Origin: Bacteroidaceae bacterium
GTDB taxonomy: Bacteria > Bacteroidota > Bacteroidia > Bacteroidales > Bacteroidaceae
Assembly: GCA_017470525.1 (NCBI GenBank)
Contig: JAFUYM010000045.1
Location: 33,098 to 97,097, forward strand
Length of the DNA stretch: 64,000 nucleotides
Reading direction: 5' to 3'
In this document: piece by piece, positions 7,972 to 15,379 of the stretch
Layout: each line of letters starts with the position of its first letter
How positions within the stretch are numbered: the first letter of the stretch is position 1
Notes under the pieces: model-generated
Told to the model about the DNA's origin: nothing
Seen by the model: the letters and a program-made list of their open reading frames with translations, nothing else
The model's database searches: none
Program-made: the position numbers and the translations under genes

Positions 7972-8496
7972 ATGAAACACGCTTATTTTATCATACTTCT
8001 TCTCACCATATTACTGATGTCTTGTGGTAAGGAGAAGAGAAAGCCCGTTTACTATGATTCTGACGTAACAGAAGACGAAACTTTATATGCCCAAAGCGGA
8101 GATGAAGTGGTCGTTCCCTATCGTAGTGAAGATGGGGTAAAGTATGTTAGGGTCAAAGTGAACGGAGTGGAATTTGATATGATATTTGACACGGGATGTT
8201 CGACCACTCTAATATCTCTTGCTGAGACAAATTATTTGTACCAAAAAGGAGAGCTTGGCAAGGAAGATATTCTTGGTGTATCCAACTCTCAAATAGCAGA
8301 TGGGAGTATAGTAGAGAATATGGTGATAAATCTAAAAGAGGTTGTAATAGATGATAAAATCTCGTGTCCAAATGTGAAAGCTACCGTTTCGGGTAATGTA
8401 CAAGCCCCCCTGCTATTAGGCAATGAAGTACTGGATAGAGTGGCAACAATTACGATTGATAATACCAATCAAACACTTAAATTTAATCTGAAATAA
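7972..8496 (+). CDS. Retropepsin-like aspartic protease lipoprotein
   Basis: The start at 7972, 4 nt after the previous stop, gives a lipoprotein signal (L-L-M-S-C-G-K, lipidated Cys); an in-frame ATG 11 codons earlier would spoil it. The mature part of about 155 residues contains F-D-T-G-C-S-T-T-L-I-S, the D-T-G catalytic motif of clan AA single-domain aspartic proteases, and a later P-L-L-L-G-N-E-V-L block, the usual hydrophobic-hydrophobic-Gly partner motif. It therefore looks like a dimeric, envelope-anchored retropepsin-like protease. A protease in the same operon as membrane proteins with extracytoplasmic domains suggests processing of one of them (inference). Confidence 0.8.
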   Translation: MKHAYFIILLLTILLMSCGKEKRKPVYYDSDVTEDETLYAQSGDEVVVPYRSEDGVKYVRVKVNGVEFDMIFDTGCSTTLISLAETNYLYQKGELGKEDILGVSNSQIADGSIVENMVINLKEVVIDDKISCPNVKATVSGNVQAPLLLGNEVLDRVATITIDNTNQTLKFNLK

Positions 8497-8499
8497 TTC

Positions 8500-10107
8500 A
8501 TGAACAATTCAGCTTATGTTTTTGGCAATCTTGGGGGAGGTTACACCCAATATCCGGAAGATTACGCCCATGAGATTTACGAAGAATTCCAACTCAAAGC
8601 CGAGGCTCCTTCACAGGTGATCATCCATAGGGACAAAGGTATTATGTACTATGGTTATGTACGTAAGTTGGACAGAGATGGGCAATATATAGGTCTTTGT
8701 GTGTTGCTGAATGGTGTGATGTTGTCGAGAATGGCGAACTTATTTTCTGTTTTTGAGAAAGTCGTGTCCGAAATGGTATCGCAAGGTGAACTCATCAAGA
8801 TGGATGACAATGGTGACATCATAGGAGTGGCGGATCGACTGGATGAGAAGCAACAGGAAGTGGAGCGTATAGTCACATATCTTCGTGAAGAAATCGTACA
8901 TTGGGAAAGTACGGCGACAAGACTACCTCCGGTAAATTATAGCATCAGTAATGATTCCAGTCGTACATTCTCTCTATCTGATAAGGATGAGGATATTGTG
9001 GAAGCATCTGTTAAATACGGCTATATATGTGTACAGAAACATGAAGAATATGATACTCCGTTGTTGGTCGGTCTCAGAAATGTGTTGAAAAGAAAGGCTG
9101 GACTTAATACTAGCGCAAAAGCTATAGGCTCGCAACAAGGGGAAAACAATGCGCTGAAGGTGATTATATGGATTACGGTAATTGTGGCTTTGGCTGTCGT
9201 TGCCTTTTTTGTGCCTAAGAACTGTATGAATAGTTCCTCCGTAACTCCAGTTGTTGATTCTGTGGCTATTGATAGTGTGGCAACTGACGCATCGCTGGAT
9301 AATAAGGATCTGATAATAAAAGGCGATATTTCAAATATCGGATTTAGCATGAAACTATATGTGTCTAATGGTGTGGTAAATGGAACAGAGCATTATGATA
9401 GCCAACCGTCATCTAAGTTTGTTCGGATTTCTGGAAATGTAGATGATGATGGGTCAATGCATTTGTATGAATATGATACAAAGAAAGGAGAAGAAACAGG
9501 TCATTTTTCAGGCGTATTGTCTGATGGATTGTATTCAGGCACATGGTCTTCGGCATCAGGAAAAAGTCTATCTTTTACAGCCCACATAGTAAATCAAGAC
9601 AAAAATTTTGATAATGATACAAACCCTTTTTTGTACATTTTGCTTAATACGTTGTTAGATATTAATTTGGAAACATTAGACACTGTAGATGCGATTCTGA
9701 CCAGCATGGGATTTGATTATGTATGTGAATCAGTAAATGGTGGTTATTGGAAAAAAGATTGTGATGTTATAAAATCTCCTGCTTATTCAGAACAGTATAA
9801 TGTGGAAACGGATAGGATGGAAACTGCCCAAATAGGGTATTCATGCACTCCGAAAAATGCAACAGAAGAATCTGTCCTTGTTGAAACGGATGCATATCGT
9901 GGACCTGTTTATGTCAGTGTAACAATATGGGGGAAAGAGAATTTTGCTAATTGGCAAAAACAATTGAAAGCAAATGGTTATGTGGAACGATTTGAAAAGA
10001 AAAATAATAAGTGGACATATACAAAGAAAGGCAAGTATGAGATTACTCTTTTAGAAAAAATAGAATATGGTAAGTCTGCCTATTCATTATTGATTTGGGG
10101 CGAATAA
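8500..10107 (+). CDS. Shared N-terminal domain plus membrane helix and large extracytoplasmic region
   Basis: A 535-residue protein starting 3 nt after the protease stop. Residues 1-198 are the domain shared with the neighbours at 6753 and 10151 (V-F-G-N-L-G-G-G-Y-T-Q-Y-P... G-Y-V-R-K-L-D...). A membrane helix covers about 220-238. The C-terminal 295 residues are predicted outside the cytoplasm: a beta-rich, Gly/Ser-rich block (about 265-355) and a second region (about 375-535) with repeated aromatic residues. The protein could carry a signal between the periplasm and the cytoplasmic domain. Family and ligand are unknown. Confidence 0.75.
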   Translation: MNNSAYVFGNLGGGYTQYPEDYAHEIYEEFQLKAEAPSQVIIHRDKGIMYYGYVRKLDRDGQYIGLCVLLNGVMLSRMANLFSVFEKVVSEMVSQGELIKMDDNGDIIGVADRLDEKQQEVERIVTYLREEIVHWESTATRLPPVNYSISNDSSRTFSLSDKDEDIVEASVKYGYICVQKHEEYDTPLLVGLRNVLKRKAGLNTSAKAIGSQQGENNALKVIIWITVIVALAVVAFFVPKNCMNSSSVTPVVDSVAIDSVATDASLDNKDLIIKGDISNIGFSMKLYVSNGVVNGTEHYDSQPSSKFVRISGNVDDDGSMHLYEYDTKKGEETGHFSGVLSDGLYSGTWSSASGKSLSFTAHIVNQDKNFDNDTNPFLYILLNTLLDINLETLDTVDAILTSMGFDYVCESVNGGYWKKDCDVIKSPAYSEQYNVETDRMETAQIGYSCTPKNATEESVLVETDAYRGPVYVSVTIWGKENFANWQKQLKANGYVERFEKKNNKWTYTKKGKYEITLLEKIEYGKSAYSLLIWGE

Positions 10108-10150
10108 TGGTTAATTGAGTATATCATAATGATTAATGAATACACGTAGC

Positions 10151-11239
10151 ATGAATAGTTCCGTATACATCTTTGGAAATTTGGGGGTTGGTTACACCCA
10201 ATATCCAGAAGGTTATGCTCAAGAATTTTTTTATAAGTTCCATGAACAATCTTCCGCAAGGTCACAGATAGTGATACATAGAGATAAGAATCTGATGTAT
10301 TATGGCTATGTGCGTAAATTGGATGTGCCAGAAAGGTATATTGGATTCTGTGTACTATTGAATGGAGTGAGGTTGTCGCACATTAACGAATTGTTTCCAG
10401 TATATGAAGATGCTGTTGCAGATTTGGTGGCACATGGCGATATCCTCTGCTTTAATGAGTATAATCAACTTTCTTCTTTTGCAGGTAAACTGAAAGATAA
10501 GCAACATGAGATTGAGCGTATAAGTGTACTTCTCCGTGAAAAAATTGAAGAGTTAGGAAAAGATGCGGTTGTTTTACCTCCTATGAGATATGGAATAGAA
10601 AGAGATTCATACAAAACCTTCTCCTATGCAGAGGATGAGGAAAGCCTTATCATTGATGCTTCAGTACAATATGGATACACTTGTATTCGGAAGAGTGGAA
10701 ACTGTGACGCTCCATTGCTGACAGAATTAAAAAATGAATTAAGGAAACGCTCTATGCCAACACCAGAACTAACCAAGACTGGTGATGGAGTAGGTGAGAC
10801 TTCTACTTCTAATGAGGAGTGGGAGTATGAGGCGGCATCTAATAGTACGCCTGTTCCAAGTATTCAGAATACCTTACCAAGCACTACGCCATCTATATCA
10901 CCGGTGTTGGGGCATCAACATATGTTCTCTAACGCATTTTCATTTTCTGGAAGAATACGGCGGTTGGAATATGGGCTTTCGTATATCATCTATGAAGTGT
11001 GGAATGTTTTATCCGCATTGATTACGGGCAATTTGAGTACGAAAGAAAATGGCGCTATTGTGTTGTATTATCTGTTCATGATTCCCGGGATATGGTTTAT
11101 AATAGCTCAAAGTACGAAGCGTTGTCACGATAGGGGAAACTCAGGATGGTATCAGTTGATTCCTTTTTATGGCTTATGGATGCTATTTGGAGGTGGAAAT
11201 GAGGGCACCAATGAATATGGATTAGACCCTAAGCGATGA
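10151..11239 (+). CDS. Shared N-terminal domain fused to DUF805 membrane domain
   Basis: The start at 10151 (M-N-S-S-V-Y-I-F-G-N) mirrors the start of the paralogue at 8500; an ATG five codons upstream at 10136 is possible. The first roughly 200 residues duplicate the domain of the previous gene (same F-G-N-L-G-x-G-Y-T-Q-Y-P signature). A Ser/Thr/Pro linker follows. The last roughly 105 residues match DUF805: F-S-F-S-G-R-I-R-R-L-E-Y, hydrophobic helices, then S-T-K-R-C-H-D-R-G-N-S-G-W and a G-T-N-E-Y-G ending. DUF805 is a small multi-helix membrane domain of unknown function. Confidence 0.8.
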   Translation: MNSSVYIFGNLGVGYTQYPEGYAQEFFYKFHEQSSARSQIVIHRDKNLMYYGYVRKLDVPERYIGFCVLLNGVRLSHINELFPVYEDAVADLVAHGDILCFNEYNQLSSFAGKLKDKQHEIERISVLLREKIEELGKDAVVLPPMRYGIERDSYKTFSYAEDEESLIIDASVQYGYTCIRKSGNCDAPLLTELKNELRKRSMPTPELTKTGDGVGETSTSNEEWEYEAASNSTPVPSIQNTLPSTTPSISPVLGHQHMFSNAFSFSGRIRRLEYGLSYIIYEVWNVLSALITGNLSTKENGAIVLYYLFMIPGIWFIIAQSTKRCHDRGNSGWYQLIPFYGLWMLFGGGNEGTNEYGLDPKR

Positions 11240-11242
11240 AAC

Positions 11243-11587
11243 ATGTGGCAAAATAATCATAATCGATTACTAATGCAAGTTTACATTAAATATAATTCTG
11301 CGTTGGATTTGCTACATCTAATCTTATCCGTCATCCTTCTCCTTTGTCTCCTACCGATGCCTTACGGCTATTATACGTTTGTCCGTTTCGTGTCGATGGG
11401 GGCGTTTGGAGTGATGACATATCAGTATATTCAGAAGAAACAGATGGCATGGGCAGTTACGTTTGGCATCCTTGCCCTCCTGTTCCAACCCTTCATCAAG
11501 ATAGCCCTTGGACGAACTATTTGGAATGTGGCGGATGTGATTGCGGCGGTGTTGCTGATTGCTGTGTGGATAAAAGAGAAAAAATAA
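11243..11587 (+). CDS. Small four-helix membrane protein (DUF6804-like)
   Basis: A 114-residue, highly hydrophobic protein with about four membrane segments and the block G-A-F-G-V-M-T-Y-Q-Y-I-Q-K-K in the middle. The pattern Y-x-F-V-R-x-x-x-x-x-x-F and the W-x-x-x-D-x-x-A-A ending recall DUF6804-type small membrane proteins. It follows the DUF805 fusion by 3 nt. A partial duplicate lies just downstream (11658-11780). Function unknown. Confidence 0.65.
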   Translation: MWQNNHNRLLMQVYIKYNSALDLLHLILSVILLLCLLPMPYGYYTFVRFVSMGAFGVMTYQYIQKKQMAWAVTFGILALLFQPFIKIALGRTIWNVADVIAAVLLIAVWIKEKK

Positions 11588-11657
11588 GTTTTGTTGTTGC
11601 AATAAGGGGGTGTGTCATCATCTTTTTTGCAGGGATTTGGTACGAAATCCGAAAATT

Positions 11658-11780
11658 ATGTGTAAGTTTGCAAACAAAATCGATTTTGTGGCAATGGTGG
11701 CGTTTGGAGTAATGACATACCAATACATCCAAAACAAATATAATGGCAAAACTATCTCAATGTGCAAAATGTTTTTGTGA
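11658..11780 (+). pseudogene. Fragment duplicated from the preceding small membrane protein
   Basis: A short frame encodes ...V-A-M-V-A-F-G-V-M-T-Y-Q-Y-I-Q-N-K... and matches M-G-A-F-G-V-M-T-Y-Q-Y-I-Q-K-K of the gene at 11243, at DNA level too (gcgtttggagtaatgacata against gcgtttggagtgatgacata). Only the middle of the parent gene is present, and the frame runs out inside the start of the next gene at 11743. It looks like a decayed tandem copy. Confidence 0.55.
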
Positions 11781-12528
11781 CCGTAGGGTTTGCGGGCATT
11801 ATAAACAGGAAGATGACATGGAATGTCCTCATTTTTGTTCATATAAAGGTGGAGATGAGGAAGATGGTGAAGACTCGCAAAAAATTGGAATTGTTTATGC
11901 TTCTTTTTGCATTCTGTATGTTTATATAGGATTTGCCATTGGACTTGCTCGTTATTTTAAGGATATGAGAATCTATTACGTATTTGCAATACCAGTTATC
12001 ATATTGATTGTCTTGAGTGTTGTGAGATATATAAAGAAACGAAAAGAACGAAAACAAATGGGAACAATTGAAACAAAAACGATTAAATCTGGTAGAGATA
12101 CAAGAACATTATTGCAAGTGACCCTTCGCGAACTGAACTTACCATATGAATTTGATGAAGAACAAAATTTCATCGTTACATATCAAGGTGAGACTTTTCG
12201 AATCCTTGCAAATAATGATAGTGCATACATTCACATACAGGATTTATGGTGGTATGATGCTTCTTTGACCGATATTGACAATCTCTCATTAGTACATCGT
12301 GCGGTCAATGATTGCAATATACGTGATACAAATAGAATAGTTTACACATATAACAGGGAAGAACAGCGGATTGGAATCCATACATTGTGTGATATTCTTT
12401 GGATTTCTCAGATTCCTAATGCAGAGCAATATCTGCAAGCAACCATGAACAGTATGCTCCGAAGTCATCACATGTTTTTCCGTTTGATGGAGGACTTGAG
12501 GCGTGAAGAACACGAGAGACGGAGGTGA
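11743..12528 (+). CDS. Cys-rich N-terminus, two membrane helices and YbjN-like domain
   Basis: A 261-residue protein, last gene of the operon. The N-terminus has a Cys/His cluster (C7, C10, C12, C17, H19, C28, H30, C32) that could bind zinc. Two membrane helices follow (about 49-66 and 77-94) with a basic K-K-R-K-E-R-K stop. The C-terminal half (about 115-255) contains L-R-E-L-N-L-P-Y-E-F-D-E-E and V-H-R-A-V-N-D-C-N, resembling the YbjN fold, which is related to type III secretion chaperones and thought to bind proteins. The operon ends with array A and a terminator. Its role in the system is unknown. Confidence 0.7.
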   Translation: MAKLSQCAKCFCDRRVCGHYKQEDDMECPHFCSYKGGDEEDGEDSQKIGIVYASFCILYVYIGFAIGLARYFKDMRIYYVFAIPVIILIVLSVVRYIKKRKERKQMGTIETKTIKSGRDTRTLLQVTLRELNLPYEFDEEQNFIVTYQGETFRILANNDSAYIHIQDLWWYDASLTDIDNLSLVHRAVNDCNIRDTNRIVYTYNREEQRIGIHTLCDILWISQIPNAEQYLQATMNSMLRSHHMFFRLMEDLRREEHERRR

Positions 12529-12577
12529 TGAAGATTGATGAGATCACCGTCTTTAATCGCAAACTATTCGCTGTAAA

Positions 12578-12646
12578 TCGGACTGCTCCAGTGCGGCACG
12601 TCGGACTGCTCCACTCCGATTCATCGGACTGCTCCAGTCCGAATGA
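12578..12646. repeat. Three-unit 23-nt palindromic array (array A)
   Basis: Units start at 12578, 12601 and 12624, each beginning TCGGACTGCTCCA. The third has a perfect 8-bp hairpin core (TCGGACTG-CTC-CAGTCCGA); the first two have mismatches. The array lies 50 nt after the operon's last stop and before the terminator, so it is probably in the 3' UTR. Confidence 0.9.
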
Positions 12647-12655
12647 GAGGGGCTG

Positions 12656-12683
12656 AAAGAACCGTATTGTCGGTTCTTTTTTG
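12656..12683 (+). terminator. Intrinsic terminator of the GTPase operon
   Basis: AGAACCG (12658-12664), 6-nt loop, CGGTTCT (12671-12677) followed by a T-run. Confidence 0.85.
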
Positions 12684-12743
12684 TTGGCAAAATGTCTGTT
12701 GGTTTTGCTGAAAAAAGTGCGAGCCTCTGGTTTTTATGGGAAC

Positions 12744-14078
12744 TTAGGTGGTCTGATGCTTGACGTGAGAACGGAATTGCAGATAGTAGCAGAGACCTGC
12801 GGTGGTGAGTCCGAAGGGGAAGGACCACCAGATGCCGACGGCTCCCATGCCGAGAGGAAAGGCGAAGATGTAGGCAAGAGGAATGCTGACGAGGCAATAG
12901 GCAATGAAGGCGTAGAGCATCATGGCACGGACGTGAGCAATGGCTCGGAGAGCATTGGCATAGGTGATTTGGAGGCAGTCGCCTATCTGGTAGCAAACAA
13001 AGGCTGGAAGGAAGGAGAGGAAGAGTCGGGTGACTTCGCTGCTGGTGGTGAAGATGGCGGCTATCTGGGGACTTGCCACACAAATGAGGGTGATGATGAT
13101 GATGCCTGATGCAAAGGACATCCACAGGGCGGTGAGGGCGGTTTTGTGCACTTCGTCCCATTCGCCCTGCCCTCGGAAATAGGCGATACGGATGGCTGCT
13201 GCGGCACCGATGCCATAATAGACCATGAAGGCGAGGGTGCTCACGGTGCCCATGATTTGGTGCGCTGCCAATGCTGCGGCACCTATCCACCCCATGAAGA
13301 GGGCGACCACATTGAATGAACTGGCTTCGAGGCACAATTGCATGGAGATGGGAAGACCGAGTTTGAGCAGGGAGAACATGCCTTCTCGACCATAACTGTT
13401 TTGAGGACGGGAGATTTCTGCTTTCTGAAAATTGGGAGAACGGAGCAAGGAACCGCGACGAAGGGCAATATAGATTGCCAGGGGCATGAGAGCACGGGAG
13501 ATAAGGGTGGCAAGACCTGCACCGAGGAGTCCCATGTCGAGGGTGAAGATGAGCAGATAGTTGAGCAGAAGGTTGAGGACATTGCTGCCTATCATCGTCC
13601 ACATGGGGGTCTTGGTGTCGCCAAGGGCATCAGAGAACTGCTTCATGGAATTGAACAGCGCCATGAAGGGTAACGAGGCAAGCAACGCAAGAAAGTAAGG
13701 GCGCATGAGGGGCAGCAACTCGACGGGCTGACCAAGACGGTCGATGTTGAGATAGAGGATGAAGAGCAACAGCACCACGACAACGCTTGCAAGGAGGTTG
13801 ACGGCGTTGCTCTCACGCAGAGTGCGCAACACACGGGCGTATTTGCCTTGACTGAAATAGTTGCCGACAATGGGGGTGGTGGCATAGGATATGCCAAGCA
13901 GAAAGTAGATGCAGAAGTTGAACACGTTGTTGACGAATCCGGCTGCGGACAATTCGGGGGTGCCGTACTGTCCGACCATGATGGTGTCTGCCCATCCCTG
14001 CATGACACTGCCGACCTGGGCAATGACGATGGGGAGAGCGAGTGTGAAGATGGCTCTGGCTCGTGCTTGACGTTGCAT
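12744..14078 (-). CDS. MATE family efflux transporter
   Basis: A 444-residue protein with about 12 membrane helices arranged as two similar halves. The opening F-T-L-A-L-P-I-V-I-A-Q... W-A-D-T-I-M-V-G-Q-Y-G and G-A-A-A-L-A-A-H-Q-I-M-G in the second half are MATE hallmarks. MATE pumps export cationic drugs or metabolites at the inner membrane using Na+ or H+ gradients. It is the last gene of a run of closely spaced minus-strand genes (22 nt after the DUF6057 gene). Substrate cannot be inferred. Confidence 0.93.
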   Translation of the reverse strand: MQRQARARAIFTLALPIVIAQVGSVMQGWADTIMVGQYGTPELSAAGFVNNVFNFCIYFLLGISYATTPIVGNYFSQGKYARVLRTLRESNAVNLLASVVVVLLLFILYLNIDRLGQPVELLPLMRPYFLALLASLPFMALFNSMKQFSDALGDTKTPMWTMIGSNVLNLLLNYLLIFTLDMGLLGAGLATLISRALMPLAIYIALRRGSLLRSPNFQKAEISRPQNSYGREGMFSLLKLGLPISMQLCLEASSFNVVALFMGWIGAAALAAHQIMGTVSTLAFMVYYGIGAAAAIRIAYFRGQGEWDEVHKTALTALWMSFASGIIIITLICVASPQIAAIFTTSSEVTRLFLSFLPAFVCYQIGDCLQITYANALRAIAHVRAMMLYAFIAYCLVSIPLAYIFAFPLGMGAVGIWWSFPFGLTTAGLCYYLQFRSHVKHQTT

Positions 14079-14099
14079 GACTCCTTTATTTCCTCTGTT

Positions 14100-15332
14100 T
14101 TATTTCCTCTGTCCTATTTCTCCTTTGGCTTGCTGGCTGTACTCATAATACCACCAGTAGGTCTTGCCAAACTCGCGATGGGTTTTGTTGATGCGTTCGG
14201 TCACATCCTTCACCTCGGCTTGCAGTTCGTTGTAGTCGCGGAACTGAGCAATGAACGACTGGTCTGAAAATTTTGCCAAGGTGTCGGCACCAACCAGAAT
14301 GATGCCATCCATAGCAGCCCTGCGCTGTCCTGTCAGCAGTAGTGCCTCACGATAGGCTTTGGGCAGGTGGTCGTAAGCATGAGGTATGCTGTCGGAAAGG
14401 TCGTAATAAAGAGGTAGGTCCCGAGAAAATTCTTTGAGTTTGCGGTCTAAAAGAAGGCTACAGAGATAGTAGTCTGCTGTGTGCTGATTCCAGATGGAGT
14501 CACCTAACATCAACTGATAATATCGGTCGGTGGAATGGATACTGGCACCACAGAATGCACCCAAATGAAGGCAGATGCTCTGAGGACTGAAACGGTAGTA
14601 GTCCAAGGTGTCGGTCACATCGAGCAATCCGAGCGAACCGTAATATTGTGGATATTCAAAAAGACGTTCTGCCAACAAGCCTTGTTTGGAAAGGGCATAC
14701 ATGCGCAGTTGAGTGAGTCGGGGAGACGTGCGTAAAGAACGCTCTCCCACGTTGGATGCCGCTTCATAGTCCCCTTCGAGTATCAAGCGTTCTGTCTTCA
14801 GTTCAAAATGATAGACATCGGTCGATTGCGGAATGGCACCCACACAAAGGATGAGCAGAAAGAGAATGATGAAGTTGGGATAAATCTGCGACTTGATGTC
14901 GATGGCATAGTTCTCAAAGTCTGCATCTACAACCTTTGCGATGATGACCAAAGCAATATAGACCACCAACACGATGGGGGCAACCCACACCCATGCACCA
15001 AAAGAGAAATGCAACATTGCCTCTTGGTTGACATCGGTGAGGATGGCAAGCAGGAGCAAAGAGGGTACATAGGAAAGTGCATGCCACCGGGACGGCAAAC
15101 GAGAGAGCATGCTTACAATCCACTGTATGATTTGCAGCACAACCGTGATGATGACTGCTCCGATGAAGATGTTATAGGTGGTGACACCTTTTGAATAGAC
15201 GAACTGCGCTTCTGCCAAGATTTCGCCTTGCAGGAAGAACAGATAGCAGAAGGAAAAAAGCATAAACAGAATCCCGCAGGAATAACGGATTAGTCCTGCG
15301 GTCTTCTGTCTGAATGGATGATTGTAATTCAC
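14100..15332 (-). CDS. DUF6057-like membrane protein
   Basis: A 410-residue protein. The N-terminal half has about five membrane helices (first at about 17-36). The C-terminal half is soluble and helical, with pairs of helices that look TPR-like (E-G-D-Y-E-A-A-S-N-V-G-E-R-S-L). This layout fits the Bacteroidota family DUF6057, to which I assign it from memory. It sits between glgB and the MATE gene on the same strand. Function unknown. Confidence 0.65.
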   Translation of the reverse strand: MNYNHPFRQKTAGLIRYSCGILFMLFSFCYLFFLQGEILAEAQFVYSKGVTTYNIFIGAVIITVVLQIIQWIVSMLSRLPSRWHALSYVPSLLLLAILTDVNQEAMLHFSFGAWVWVAPIVLVVYIALVIIAKVVDADFENYAIDIKSQIYPNFIILFLLILCVGAIPQSTDVYHFELKTERLILEGDYEAASNVGERSLRTSPRLTQLRMYALSKQGLLAERLFEYPQYYGSLGLLDVTDTLDYYRFSPQSICLHLGAFCGASIHSTDRYYQLMLGDSIWNQHTADYYLCSLLLDRKLKEFSRDLPLYYDLSDSIPHAYDHLPKAYREALLLTGQRRAAMDGIILVGADTLAKFSDQSFIAQFRDYNELQAEVKDVTERINKTHREFGKTYWWYYEYSQQAKGEIGQRK

Positions 15333-15379
15333 AATGATTTCTTGTTTTTACTTCGATAGTTTTTCAACGCTCCCCTGCT

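Noticed and set aside
12578-12646. Possible mini-CRISPR array
   Set aside because: The units are contiguous with no unique spacers and no cas genes are present; the repeated block is itself the full 23-nt unit.
12553-13602. A 349-codon minus-strand frame overlapping the MATE gene and array A
   Set aside because: His/Ser/Pro/Arg-rich shadow of the MATE transporter that runs through the 23-nt array.
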